Shown: positions 53,189-63,034, counted from the first letter of the stretch. The stretch is DNA of 64,000 nt from JAJZVS01 sp963708095 (GCA_963708095.1 OY970182.1:2356001-2420000), one strand, 5' to 3'. Notes: generated by a model not told the origin, from the letters alone. Program-made: numbers and translations.

Positions 53189-54176
53189 ACGGAATGTCGG
53201 CGGCCCTCTGGCTCTCGGGCGCCGAGGCCGGCATCGCGAGACCCGCTGGAGCTTCCGGCTCACTTTCATCAACCTGGAACGCCAGCAGATAGTCGGCGGC
53301 TTTCGAGGCCGCGCTGGCGGCGCGGATGATCGCGCGATCATCGTCGCGCAGCACCTCGAGCCACGAGCCGACGTAGTCGGCGTGCCGCACAGTCGGCACG
53401 ATGCCGAGGCTGGCGCAGAGGAACGCCGCCGTCATCTCGGCGACCAGTTCTTCCTTCGCGTAGCTGGCGGAGCCGAAGCCGCCGGACATGTCGCGGGCCA
53501 GCCGATGGGCCGCGCCGGACCAGTGGCCGAGCTCGTGGAGAGCCGTGCGATGCCAGTTCACCGGCTCGAAGTATGCTTGCGGCGGTGGCACCTGGATGAA
53601 GTCGCCCATGACCGAATAGAACGCGCGGTCGCCGTCGATCCTGATGTCGGCGCCACTGGCCCGGATCAGCGCCTCGGCCTGGGGCAGGATCAGGCCCTCG
53701 GGAACCGGTGGTGCCACGGATGCGACCGCGTCGGGCAGTCCGTCGCACTGATCGGTGTTGAACACGGTGAAGCGCTTGAGGAACGGGATGGCGCTCGGCT
53801 CGTCGCCGTCGCGGTCGGCGCGCTTACGCTCGGCCTCCGGCACGAAGCGATCGGCGTAGACCACCGTGGTGCCCCGTTCGCCTTTGCGGACATTGCCCCC
53901 GAGCCCGAGCGCCTGGCGGAAGGTGAGCCAGGCCTGGCCGGAATAGCCGCGCTCGATCACCGCGCCCCAGAGGATCAGCACGTTGATCCCCGAATAGCGC
54001 CGGCCGGTCGCCGCGTTCCTCGGCAGGCCGACGGCCGCCCCGGTGCCCGAGGCGCCCCAGGGCTGGATCCAGGGCAGGCGTCCGGCCTCCAGCTCGGCGA
54101 TGATCTTGTCGGTGATTTCGGCATAGAGGCTCGCCCGGTCCTGGCCGGCACGAGGGCGAGCGGATGAACGTGACAT
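53187..54176 (-). CDS. ArdC-like antirestriction protein
   Basis: A 329-residue protein. The N-terminal ssDNA-binding domain (DUF1738; about residues 15-130, with LPWIQPWG and GRRYSGINVLILWGA) is followed by a zinc-metallopeptidase domain with HELGHWSGAAHRL (about 210-222) and KEELVAEMTAAFL. ArdC proteins protect incoming conjugative DNA from restriction. The start MSRSSARPRAGQ is at 54176, just after the structured leader; an in-frame start 27 nt earlier would lie inside the hairpin. Confidence 0.92.
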   Translation of the reverse strand: MSRSSARPRAGQDRASLYAEITDKIIAELEAGRLPWIQPWGASGTGAAVGLPRNAATGRRYSGINVLILWGAVIERGYSGQAWLTFRQALGLGGNVRKGERGTTVVYADRFVPEAERKRADRDGDEPSAIPFLKRFTVFNTDQCDGLPDAVASVAPPVPEGLILPQAEALIRASGADIRIDGDRAFYSVMGDFIQVPPPQAYFEPVNWHRTALHELGHWSGAAHRLARDMSGGFGSASYAKEELVAEMTAAFLCASLGIVPTVRHADYVGSWLEVLRDDDRAIIRAASAASKAADYLLAFQVDESEPEAPAGLAMPASAPESQRAADIP

Positions 54177-54189
54177 CGCGGGTCTCCGC

Positions 54190-54229
54190 GACGGGCGCCG
54201 CAAGCCTCTCTCGCGGCCATAAACCCGTC
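54190..54229 (-). promoter_or_regulatory. Ribosome-site hairpin leader of ardC (copy C)
   Basis: Outer stem GACGGG/CCCGTC. The inner stem is CCGCGAG paired with CUUGCGG as RNA, a different sequence from copies A and B but again paired. It is followed by GCGGAGACCCGCG and the ATG, once more 13 nt. The changes in the inner stem are compensatory. Confidence 0.6.
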
Positions 54230-54355
54230 ACGGCCAACCCGGCCGAACTCCCACTCTGGAACTTTGCCCTGCCTCAGCCGCAGGTCGCCCACAAACCCGA
54301 CCACGGAGGCGACGAGCCGGTTCAGCGACGCTCTCGTCACGACCCTTCGTGGGGG

Positions 54356-55549
54356 CTATGCCTTGAAGCTGCCCAGATTCTCCCACACGACGTCGTCTGC
54401 AATCTGATTGACCAGGAAATCCGCCCATGCCTGCGAGTAGGTGTAGGATTTGAAGGGCGGGTGATAGATGCAGAATTTCTTGTCGGTTGTGGCGGGATCG
54501 CCTGCGCCGGTCTTGGGGCGGGCCTTGAACATCTTCCACGCACGCTGATGCCTGTCGCTCGTGAAGTTCCGTCCGCTTTTGTCAGCCACCAGATTCACGA
54601 CGTCGCCTGGCTTTAAGGGATAGAGGTCATCGAGTGGCTTATATTTGAGCAGTACATTCTGGATCTCCTTACCCTCGGCGGAATCGGGTTGGACAAACTG
54701 GAAGTGCGCCTTCGCCTTTGATGCGTTAGTGAGCGTATAGACGACCTTGAATTGATACTCGAGATTGTCGGCGTCGCCTTCGTCGAGCCTTGCAGCCAAG
54801 TTGGCGTCGAGGGCCGCAATGTGCTCAGGCAACTCGAAGCCTTCCAACGCGGCGATCTCCTCCGTGGTCATCTTGGCGAACTGGAGGGAGAAGCCCAGTT
54901 CGCGGCCCAGTGTGAGCCGCGGGCCGAACAACTCGGTCAGGGCTCTCTCAAAGTTTAGACAGGTAGACTGGAACAGGGGTAGCCACTTACGGTCAAAAGA
55001 CCCGATCGTGCGGTGCTCGACGACGTCCCGGATGTCCTTGAGCGCCGCCAGGTTTTGCTTGCACGCTTTGGAGAGTGGGCAATCGTCGCGTGCAATCATC
55101 TGGGAGAGGAGCAGGCTGAATCCATCCTTGTTGATGATCGCAACACCCTTGGACTCATAGAATTCGTGTAGCAGGTAGGTCCAAGCGACATTCGTCAGCA
55201 TCGAGAAGACCCCAGCCTTGAAGGCGATCCGAGGGGTATTAAACAGTTCGACCGCAAGGATCATTGCCTCACGGGCGCGGACAAGGCGCTCATTGTCGAT
55301 CGGGCAGAGGCCCGTGACGTGATCGAAAAGCAGCTTCTTCTGCCGAAAAGCATCTACCTGCTGCTTCGTGGCAGGCACGACCATGCCGTCGGCCTTTATC
55401 CCTGCGATGCGCCCGAAATTGATGGAAGCGGACCTGCCCGTGTTGATTAGCGCCTGGATATCTTGGTTCCGCCAGCCCTCGTCGAGCAGCGCTTTGATCA
55501 CCGACCTCTCGATCGGCGTCAGCATCGATTTGGACGGCTTCTTGACCAT
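54356..55549 (-). CDS. DUF3644 protein with a HEPN-type R-x4-H motif
   Basis: A 397-residue protein. A helix-turn-helix-like N-terminus (LTPIERSVIKALLDEGWRNQ, then DIQALINTGR; about residues 9-55) precedes the DUF3644 domain (RAREAMILAVELFNTPRIAF at about 91-110, VAWTYLLHEFYESKGV). RDVVEH at 174-179 fits the R-x4-H catalytic motif of HEPN ribonucleases. DUF3644 proteins occur in defence islands. It lies 77 nt downstream of a nuclease-like gene on the same strand, and the pair interrupts the ArdC-RecD2 backbone, so it is probably a cargo defence module. Confidence 0.75.
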   Translation of the reverse strand: MVKKPSKSMLTPIERSVIKALLDEGWRNQDIQALINTGRSASINFGRIAGIKADGMVVPATKQQVDAFRQKKLLFDHVTGLCPIDNERLVRAREAMILAVELFNTPRIAFKAGVFSMLTNVAWTYLLHEFYESKGVAIINKDGFSLLLSQMIARDDCPLSKACKQNLAALKDIRDVVEHRTIGSFDRKWLPLFQSTCLNFERALTELFGPRLTLGRELGFSLQFAKMTTEEIAALEGFELPEHIAALDANLAARLDEGDADNLEYQFKVVYTLTNASKAKAHFQFVQPDSAEGKEIQNVLLKYKPLDDLYPLKPGDVVNLVADKSGRNFTSDRHQRAWKMFKARPKTGAGDPATTDKKFCIYHPPFKSYTYSQAWADFLVNQIADDVVWENLGSFKA

Positions 55550-55626
55550 TACATCACGCTATCATGAAGAGGCATCACTCTCTAGTGGGACGCGAGGTCG
55601 GTGGGCGCGGCGAGAGGAGCTTGCGC

Positions 55627-56871
55627 TCATGCTCCTGTTTGGGGCGCCTTGTCCACAGGGCCGAGCAAGAAGCGTGGCTTCGGATATTCGCCTTTCTGGA
55701 GCGCGACTTCGAAGAGCTGAAGCAGGCCGTTCATTAGCCGCGTAGGCGACGGCAGTTTCAGCGCCATCACGTGGAGCGCGGCATATTCGAGGAGGACGGC
55801 CGGCGCCCCGCACGCCTGGGCGGCAGCAAGCACCGGTATGCTGCATGCACGATAATCGTCGTCGAACATTTCGCGCACGACGACGAGACCGCAGATCAAG
55901 CGGTCGCCGACCACGAGGGTTTGCGGATCATCGTCGTCGCGGATCACGATGGCCTCGCGCCCGAGGATATAGGTCATGGCCCCGCGCAGCTGCGCAGCTC
56001 CCTTTTCGATATGCGCCCGAATGGTCGCGCGTTTGCGTTCAATCGAGCGGCGCAGCGCCCGTTCGGTGTTGGGGCTATCCTTGGCTTGGACCACGAGAAT
56101 GATGTCGTCAGTGATGCACATGACGTCAGCGAGTTCCTTGCCGGTGTCATCGCGAATGGGATTAAGGAAGACGCAGTCAGCAGCAAAGGCCCGGCGAAGC
56201 AGACGCGCGATGTCCCGCTCTTGATAAGCGCCGGGCTCCTCGCGTTCGAGGCTGTTAACCGCAGCATCGGCGCCCGCGCCTCGGTAATCGGTGGCCTCCA
56301 GCCGGGCATCGATGAACACGAAGTCAGAAGGGTATAGTTCGCTCTCGAGATGGATAGTAAAGGCCGCAGCATCGTCCGATGCGGTGCGATAGGCAAACCA
56401 GTCGTGCATCGCGCTTAACATGTCGGGCACCCTGTCGAGGTCCAACATGCTCAGCTTGCTCCCGTTCCAGGTCGCGCCAAGCCGGTCCGCCTCGCCAAGC
56501 CTCGCGCTCACCCCTAACAGCTCGCGATCATGCTCGTCGAAAAAATAGAGATTGAAGACACCTTGCCCGAGAAGGAGGCCGAGATCCGTTGCGAGCGCAT
56601 CCTCGGCAAAGAGTGGGGTATAGATGACCAACGGCTCGTCGTGATCGTCGAAGAAGGCGGTGATACAGCCGTGCGCTCGGCCCGGACTATGCACGTCTGG
56701 AATCAGATAGATCTTAATCTGCCGATTAAGGCGGGTGGTGAGGATGGCCTCTTTGTTGATTTTGATGATCAGGCACAAGCGTCCGTCGGGCGGAACTCGC
56801 ACTGGCTGCAGCCCATAGGCCAGATCGCCCAGATGGGCGAGGATCTGCGGAAACTCAACGGAGAACAACAT
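55627..56871 (-). CDS. Nuclease-like protein, PD-(D/E)XK type
   Basis: A 414-residue protein. The N-terminal half (about residues 1-190) is mixed alpha/beta with no recognised family. From about 215 the pattern YQERDIARLLRRAF, KELADVMCITDD and IILVVQAKDSP resembles a PD-(D/E)XK nuclease core, with Glu246, Asp249 and the Q-x-K pair at 262 and 264. It is probably a nucleic-acid-cleaving partner of the downstream DUF3644 protein. The ATG at 56871 begins MLFSVEFPQILAHLG; the 235 bp before it, up to recD2, show no gene. Confidence 0.65.
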   Translation of the reverse strand: MLFSVEFPQILAHLGDLAYGLQPVRVPPDGRLCLIIKINKEAILTTRLNRQIKIYLIPDVHSPGRAHGCITAFFDDHDEPLVIYTPLFAEDALATDLGLLLGQGVFNLYFFDEHDRELLGVSARLGEADRLGATWNGSKLSMLDLDRVPDMLSAMHDWFAYRTASDDAAAFTIHLESELYPSDFVFIDARLEATDYRGAGADAAVNSLEREEPGAYQERDIARLLRRAFAADCVFLNPIRDDTGKELADVMCITDDIILVVQAKDSPNTERALRRSIERKRATIRAHIEKGAAQLRGAMTYILGREAIVIRDDDDPQTLVVGDRLICGLVVVREMFDDDYRACSIPVLAAAQACGAPAVLLEYAALHVMALKLPSPTRLMNGLLQLFEVALQKGEYPKPRFLLGPVDKAPQTGA

Positions 56872-57106
56872 GTCAGAACTCCGGCGTCCGTATGGGCCAT
56901 TGGTGTGCTCGCAGCCCCATACGCATGCATAAAGCCTATCGGGTGACGGGCCAACCGCTGCTTCCGTGGCGCGCACCAGAATGAGCTGTATGGCTTCGAC
57001 GGGCGCGAAGCGGACTCTGCCAGGTCGGGTGACCAGTTTCCGTTCTTGGCGCGCCGCAGTCGTCGGAGACGATGCTGGCGACCCCCTGCTTCCCCGGTCA
57101 AGCCGG

Positions 57107-59332
57107 CTATTGAGCACGGGTGTCGGTTCCAGCGGCCGCAGCTGGCACCCGCATCGCGGCCAACCATTCCCGCAGCTTCGACCAGCGCCGCCGTCCCGTC
57201 ACGTTCCGTACCGCGATTGCCACCGCCTTCCGGCTGCCGACCAGCACAACCAGCCGCTTGCCGCGGGTGATGCCGGTATAGAGCAGGTTCCGTTGCAGCA
57301 TGGCGTAGTGCTGCGTCAGCACCGGGATCACCACGGCGGGATATTCCGATCCCTGCGCTTTGTGGATCGTCGCCGCATAGGCCGGTACCAGCGCATCAAG
57401 ATCGCCAAGGCCATAGGTCACGTCACGCCCGTCGAACCGCACGGTGATCTCGGCCTCCTCGGTATCGATTGCTGCGATGAAGCCGATATCGCCGTTATTG
57501 ACCTCGCGATCGTAGTCGTTCTCGATCTGCATGACCTTGTCGCCGGGCGCAAAGGTCCAGCCGAATTTCTCGACCTTCGGCGTCGCCTCGCCATTCAGCG
57601 CGGCCTGCAAGTCGATGTTCAGCGACCGCGCGCCGACGCCGCCGCGCGCCATCGGGCACAGCACCTGGATGTCGCGCACCGGATCGAGCTCGAACCGGCG
57701 GGGAATGCGGATCTTCACCAGATCGATGATGCGCGCGACGGCCGTCTCCGGGTCGTCGGCCTGGACGAAGTGGAAATCGCTCCCTGCCTCGGCGCGGGTC
57801 AGGTCCGGCATCTCGCCGCGATTGATCCGGTGCGCGCTGGTGATGATCCGGCTGGAGGCCGCCTGGCGGAAGATCTCGGTCAGCCGCACCACCGGCACCG
57901 CGCCGGAGCCGATCAGGTCCGCCAGCACCTGGCCAGGCCCGACCGAGGGCAGCTGATCCACGTCGCCCACCACCAGCAGGGCGGCCGCTGTGGGGATCGC
58001 CCGGGTCAGCGCGTGCATCAGCGGCACGTCGACCATGGAGGCCTCGTCGATGACCAGCAGGTCGCACTCCAGGAGGTGATCCGGTCCGCGCCGGAACCCG
58101 CCGGTGCGCGGATCGACCTCCAGCAGGCGATGGATCGTCCGAGCCTCGAATCCGGTCGCCTCGCTCATCCGCTTCGCCGCCCGCCCGGTGGGAGCCGCGA
58201 GCAGGATGCGCACCGCCTTGGCGGCGAGGATGGCGAGGATCGCCCGCATGATCGTCGTCTTACCGACGCCGGGGCCGCCGGTGATCACCAGCAGCTTCGC
58301 GGCAAGGGCAAGGCCGACCGCCTGGCGCTGGCTCTCGGCGAGCGTCATGCCGATCCGCCGCTCGACCCAGGGGATGGCCCTTTCCGCGTCGATCGCCGGC
58401 CAGGGCAGCGCGCCGGAGGCGACCGCCCGCAGCCGTTCGGCGATGCCACGCTCCGCGTGGTAGAGGCCGGCGAGGAAGACGCAGTCCGCCTCGTCGACGC
58501 GGTCGGCGATCACCGCGCCGTCGGCCAGTTCGAGATCGAGCGCGGTGCGGATCAGCGCCTCCGGCACCTCCAGCAGGCGTTCCGCGAGCGGGATCAGTTC
58601 CGCGACGGGCAGCCCGCAATGGCCCTCGTCCATCGCCTCGGAGAGGGCATAGCCGATGCCGGCGCGGACGCGGATCATCGCCGTCTTCTCGATGCCGAGC
58701 CGGGCGGCGATGGCATCCGCCGTCTTGAAGCCGATGCCTCTTATGTCGCGCGCGAGCCGGTACGGGTTCTCGCTCATCACCTGGATGGCGTCGGCCCCGT
58801 AGGTCTTGAAGATACGCACGGCGCGCGCCGTGCCGACGCCGTGGCTGTGCAGAAACACCATGATCTCGCGGATCACCTTCTGCTCGGCCCAGGCATCGAC
58901 GATACGCTTCGCCCGGACCTCGCCGATCCCGCCCACCTCACGCAGGCGCTGTGGCGCACCCTCGATGATGTCGAACACCGCCTCGCCGAAGCCGCGGACC
59001 AGCTTCTTCGCGTAGACCGGCCCGATGCCGCGGATCATGCCGGAGGCGAGGTAGCGCTCGATTCCCTCGGCGGTGGTGGGTGCTGAGGTCTTCAGGAACC
59101 GCGCCTTGAACTGCTGGCCGTGGGTGCGGTCGTTCACCCACTCCCCGGTGGCGGTGATCCACTCGCCGGCGGCGATGGCAGCGGCGTGGCCGACGATGGT
59201 GACGAGGTCGCGGTGCCCGCGCGCCTTCACCCGCAGCACGGCGAAGCCGCTCTCGGCATTGTGGAACGTCACCCGCTCGACGATGCCGGCGAGCACTTCG
59301 CCATCGGGCCACGGGGCTTGGTGCTCGGTCAT
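57107..59332 (-). CDS. RecD2-type SF1B helicase
   Basis: A 741-residue helicase. N-terminal OB-like and helix-hairpin-helix regions (MIRGIGPVYAKKLVRGFGEA, GIGFKTADAIAARLG) are followed by the motor: Walker A GGPGVGKTT (about residue 355), motif II LLVIDEASMVDVPLMH, motif III VGDVDQLPSVGPG, and the C-terminal motif YAATIHKAQGSEYP. RecD2 proteins unwind DNA 5'-3'; ICE copies probably help replication or restart. It follows the SRAP gene by 12 nt. Confidence 0.92.
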   Translation of the reverse strand: MTEHQAPWPDGEVLAGIVERVTFHNAESGFAVLRVKARGHRDLVTIVGHAAAIAAGEWITATGEWVNDRTHGQQFKARFLKTSAPTTAEGIERYLASGMIRGIGPVYAKKLVRGFGEAVFDIIEGAPQRLREVGGIGEVRAKRIVDAWAEQKVIREIMVFLHSHGVGTARAVRIFKTYGADAIQVMSENPYRLARDIRGIGFKTADAIAARLGIEKTAMIRVRAGIGYALSEAMDEGHCGLPVAELIPLAERLLEVPEALIRTALDLELADGAVIADRVDEADCVFLAGLYHAERGIAERLRAVASGALPWPAIDAERAIPWVERRIGMTLAESQRQAVGLALAAKLLVITGGPGVGKTTIMRAILAILAAKAVRILLAAPTGRAAKRMSEATGFEARTIHRLLEVDPRTGGFRRGPDHLLECDLLVIDEASMVDVPLMHALTRAIPTAAALLVVGDVDQLPSVGPGQVLADLIGSGAVPVVRLTEIFRQAASSRIITSAHRINRGEMPDLTRAEAGSDFHFVQADDPETAVARIIDLVKIRIPRRFELDPVRDIQVLCPMARGGVGARSLNIDLQAALNGEATPKVEKFGWTFAPGDKVMQIENDYDREVNNGDIGFIAAIDTEEAEITVRFDGRDVTYGLGDLDALVPAYAATIHKAQGSEYPAVVIPVLTQHYAMLQRNLLYTGITRGKRLVVLVGSRKAVAIAVRNVTGRRRWSKLREWLAAMRVPAAAAGTDTRAQ

Positions 59333-59344
59333 CGCCTGGTTCCG

Positions 59345-59529
59345 TCAGGCGGGCGGAAGCGGGGCGAGCAGGTCGGCGTCGTTGTTGGCTGGCCGGTTGA
59401 CCAGTGTACTCACCGGCCAAACCCGCAACGTGTCCTTGGCCGCCGGGTGCAGCAGCGATCCGGCGTCGCCCTCGATCTCGCCGAGCCATAGCGGCCAGTC
59501 GGGCGGTTCGACAATCACGGGCATGCGGC
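59345..59529 (-). pseudogene. SRAP (YedK/HMCES-like) gene, 3' part cut off by a recombinase element
   Basis: Reads RMPVIVEPPDWPLWLGE and on to RVWPVSTLVNRPANND, the C-terminal fifth of SOS-response-associated peptidases, ending 12 nt before recD2. The 5' part, with the catalytic Cys, is at 63179-63670. Joining the two gives IHD-RMPVI, the exact family sequence. Confidence 0.85.
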
Positions 59530-59591
59530 AGGTTATCCGCACCAAGGCCAGCCATGCCACAATGGCAGGGTCCCCTTCGGCGGAGGCCGCC

Positions 59592-60782
59592 ATGTCCGTG
59601 CCCGCGAAAGGCTTCGCCGTCAGAGAGGACCGTGTCGGCAGCCCCTCACACGAGGTCACGGGCACCGCCGGCAGCGTCGAGCCGGCGGTACACGCGTTTC
59701 TGCTCGACCTTTTCGTCGCTGATTGCAGCCCGGCCACAGTCAAGTCCTATGCCTTCGCCCTCTGCTCCTGGCTGAACTTCCTCGCCGCGAACGCTACCGC
59801 TTGGCAGAACGCCCGGCCGGAGCATCTGCGCGATTATGTCCTTCACCTGCGCACCGCCGACAATCCCCATCGCGCGCGGCATCGAAAGGATGGCCCCGCG
59901 CCCGGTAGCGCCAATACCCGTACTGGCAAGCCTTACCTCGCGGCCGGGTACCAACCGGCGACCATCAATCACCGGCTGAGCGTCATTCAGGGCTTCTATG
60001 CTTTCCAGCAGCATGCAACCGGATGCGCCGCCTTTGAGCGCTTATTCGTTTTCGGGCGCCGCCGTGCTCACCACAGCCCACTCGACCCCTGGCCGCTGCG
60101 CCGGCGAACTGGGTATCGGCAGCGGCAACCGAAGCGCATCCCGCGCGCCTTGACCGACGATCTCTGGAAGGATGTGTTCGCCAGCCTTGCCTTCGACAGG
60201 GACCGGGCGATTTTGTGCCTGCTCGTCTCTTCCGGTAGCCGTGCGCAGGAACTGCTCGACATGCGCGCCGCCGACGTCGATTGGGGCGGCCAGCGGGTTT
60301 GCCTCACCTGCAAGGGCACGCGGGACCGGACGTGGGTGGCGGCCTCGCCCGAATTCTTCAGGTGGCTGGCCGCCTACCTGACCCAGCGCAGTCATGCCCC
60401 GCCGGAAGCGCCACTTTGGGTCACCCTGCGCCGACCGGTGCGTCCACTTCGCTATCCGGCGCTGCGTGCCATCTTCACGCGCGTCAATGCACGGCTCGGC
60501 ACCAACATCATGGCGCATGACCTACGCCACACCTGTGCGCTCCGCCTTGCAGCGGACCCGGCGGTACCCCTCGTGCACGTGCAGGCTCACATGCGACACC
60601 GACACATTGCCACAACCGAGCACTACCTGATCGCGCGGCCGGATGATGTCGTGGCGCAGCTCCGCGCTCACCTTTCCCGCAAACCGTCTGCCGGCGGGAG
60701 TGCCGCGGCGGGCGCCGACGCCTGGAATTACGAGCCGAGCGATCTGGCCGTGCTGCTTGGCGGCAACGGGAGCAGGCGATGA
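59592..60782 (+). CDS. Tyrosine recombinase, first gene of the SRAP-inserted element
   Basis: A 396-residue recombinase. Core-binding domain at about residues 30-130, catalytic motifs SSGSRAQELLDM (Arg), HDLRHTCALRL (HxxR) and MRHRHIATTEHYL (His, Tyr). The active site looks complete, though the usual LGH is MRH. GGAGG lies 5 nt upstream of the ATG. The stop overlaps the next gene as ATGA. Confidence 0.88.
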   Translation: MSVPAKGFAVREDRVGSPSHEVTGTAGSVEPAVHAFLLDLFVADCSPATVKSYAFALCSWLNFLAANATAWQNARPEHLRDYVLHLRTADNPHRARHRKDGPAPGSANTRTGKPYLAAGYQPATINHRLSVIQGFYAFQQHATGCAAFERLFVFGRRRAHHSPLDPWPLRRRTGYRQRQPKRIPRALTDDLWKDVFASLAFDRDRAILCLLVSSGSRAQELLDMRAADVDWGGQRVCLTCKGTRDRTWVAASPEFFRWLAAYLTQRSHAPPEAPLWVTLRRPVRPLRYPALRAIFTRVNARLGTNIMAHDLRHTCALRLAADPAVPLVHVQAHMRHRHIATTEHYLIARPDDVVAQLRAHLSRKPSAGGSAAAGADAWNYEPSDLAVLLGGNGSRR

Positions 60783-63034
60783 CAGGCTGGACCACCGTGC
60801 GCCCGACAGAAGGCGAGACAATGCGTCTGCTTTACGAGGAGCACTTCGCGCGCTACGAACTCAGCAAGGGCCAGCGGGTGCGCTATCGCAGGGGATTACA
60901 GATGTTGCTCGCATGGCTGCGCCCAGCGCCATGCGAATCCTGGCAGGGAGTCTGGGGGACACGCGTTGAAGCCAAGGGCGCATGGAAGGATCTGATCGCT
61001 CCCCTGGAGCACAGCGGACGCACCTGCTTGTACAAAGCGGTCCAGGTTCTTGTCGCGAACCGCGTCGTACGCCCGAGCTATGGTTGGCTGCTCGGTCATG
61101 GCCTCGGCGATGTCTATTATCTGCTGTTCGACACGACCGAGTGCGAGGCGCGCGATCGTATCGCCGGCGCTGCACGTGAGCTCGGTTACGGTGCTCATAC
61201 CCTGAACAGCGTCTGGGTCTTGCTCGGCCGTGTCCTGGCGCATACCGGCAAGACCCTCGACGACGTCAGCTCGGCTGACCTGTTGGAGCTACGCGCTGCG
61301 GCACACGACACCGACCATGTAGTGGTAGGACATTTCGCGGTGACGCGGCTTCTATTCCACCTCGGAATTGTTCGAGATCCATTGCTCTCACCAGGTTATT
61401 TCCGTACCGTCCGACCTACCGTCGAGCAACTGGTAGATGGCTTCGACATTCGCACCTCTGCTGCCCGCGAAGTGTTCGCGCTCTACCTCAAAGAGCGCGA
61501 GCCCACACTGGACTTCAACTCCTTGCGTCAGATCGCTAACAGTTTGTTACGACTGTTCTGGTGTGACATCGAGGCGCATCACCCGGACGTGGCGGGTCTC
61601 AACCTGTCCGGTGATGTTATCGACCAATGGCGGCGGCGTGTCCGCCTGCTGCCCAGCGGGCAGCCACGCGCCAACTTCGAAGCCGTCTTCTTCACCGTAC
61701 GGGCCTTCTATCTCGACATCCTGCAGTGGTCGACCACAAACCCAGGCGTATGGGCGCGGTACGCCTGTCCATGCCCGATTCGCGATAGCGACCTTGCATC
61801 GAATCGCAAGAGCGTTCTTCAGCAACGTGCGCGCACGCATGCGCGCATTCGTCTCATGCAGCCCATGCTGACGCGCTTCGTCACCCATGTGCGCAAGCAC
61901 CGTCACGCAGCCGAGCGGCTGCTGGCGGCAGCAAGCGCCTGCCCGGCAGGCGGCACATTCGAGCTGGACGGCGTCCGCTACATTCGGCAACGTCACTCAG
62001 TGACGACAGAGCGACAGTGCGGGACAGCCGTGCCAGTAATGATCCGCCAGGTCGATCTGCCCGCAGAGAGAAATCTCAACTGCCGGATCATGGAAGATCG
62101 GGCATTCTGGGCGTGGGCAGTGACGGAGATACTGCGCCTGACCGGTCTACGCTGTGAGGAGCTGCTCGAGCTGACTCACGTCAGCTTGCGCGACCACACG
62201 ATGGCCGATGGTCAGCGTGTGCTCTTACTCCAGATCGCCCCGTCCAAACAGGATCGTGAGCGCGTCCTGCCTGTATGCCCCGAACTCGCGCACGTGCTCG
62301 CGCAGGTGGTCGAACGCGCCCGCGGCAAAGCGCGCCAGATTCCCTGCATTCCGCGATACGATCCTTGCGAGCGCAGCATCAGCGCCCCGTTGCCCTACCT
62401 GTTCCAGGGTGGCCCGAAGCGCCAGCGGGGCGTGTTCTGTCGTGAACACATTCGCCAGCTGCTTCGGGACGCCAGCGCTTCGGCCGGCTTGGAGGATAGC
62501 GACGGTGTCCGGGTCGGCTTCCAGCCGCACGACTTTCGTCGGCTGCTCGCAACCGAGGCCGTCAATAGCGGTCTGCCACTGCACATCGCGGCCAAGCTGC
62601 TGGGGCACACCGACTTGAATACGACGCGCGGCTACGTCGCTGTGTATGAGGAGGAGGTGGTTCGCCAATATCAGATCTATCTTGCCCGGCGCCGCACCTT
62701 CCGACCGCCGCACGAATACCGTGAGCCGACGACCGCCGAATGGTCCGAGTTCGCCAAGCACTTCCGACGGCGAAGAATGGCCCTTGGCGACTGCTACCGG
62801 CCGTATGGCACCGATTGTCCGCACGAGCACGCTTGCATTCGCTGTTCGCAGCTTCGGGTGGACCCGACGCAGCTGCCGCGCCTGCAAGAAATTGAGGTGG
62901 ACACGCATCGTCTGCTGAATGAAGCACGGCACCACGGCTGGGAAGGTGAAGCCGCGGCTCTGGCGATGACCCTCGCGCACACGCGGGAGAAAAAGACGCA
63001 GGCCGAACGGCTTCAAGCTGCCGATACGGCATAG
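60779..63034 (+). CDS. Large tyrosine recombinase, second gene of the SRAP-inserted element
   Basis: A 751-residue recombinase of the TnpB-like class. A long N-terminal region is followed by the catalytic domain at about residues 440-640: TGLRCEELLELT (Arg), HDFRRLLATEA (HxxR), KLLGHTDLNTTRGYVAVY (His, Tyr). The C-terminus has a Cys/His cluster (CYRPYGTDCPHEHACIRC) that probably binds zinc. The 144 bp after it, up to the element end, carry no further gene. Confidence 0.9.
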   Translation: MTGWTTVRPTEGETMRLLYEEHFARYELSKGQRVRYRRGLQMLLAWLRPAPCESWQGVWGTRVEAKGAWKDLIAPLEHSGRTCLYKAVQVLVANRVVRPSYGWLLGHGLGDVYYLLFDTTECEARDRIAGAARELGYGAHTLNSVWVLLGRVLAHTGKTLDDVSSADLLELRAAAHDTDHVVVGHFAVTRLLFHLGIVRDPLLSPGYFRTVRPTVEQLVDGFDIRTSAAREVFALYLKEREPTLDFNSLRQIANSLLRLFWCDIEAHHPDVAGLNLSGDVIDQWRRRVRLLPSGQPRANFEAVFFTVRAFYLDILQWSTTNPGVWARYACPCPIRDSDLASNRKSVLQQRARTHARIRLMQPMLTRFVTHVRKHRHAAERLLAAASACPAGGTFELDGVRYIRQRHSVTTERQCGTAVPVMIRQVDLPAERNLNCRIMEDRAFWAWAVTEILRLTGLRCEELLELTHVSLRDHTMADGQRVLLLQIAPSKQDRERVLPVCPELAHVLAQVVERARGKARQIPCIPRYDPCERSISAPLPYLFQGGPKRQRGVFCREHIRQLLRDASASAGLEDSDGVRVGFQPHDFRRLLATEAVNSGLPLHIAAKLLGHTDLNTTRGYVAVYEEEVVRQYQIYLARRRTFRPPHEYREPTTAEWSEFAKHFRRRRMALGDCYRPYGTDCPHEHACIRCSQLRVDPTQLPRLQEIEVDTHRLLNEARHHGWEGEAAALAMTLAHTREKKTQAERLQAADTA

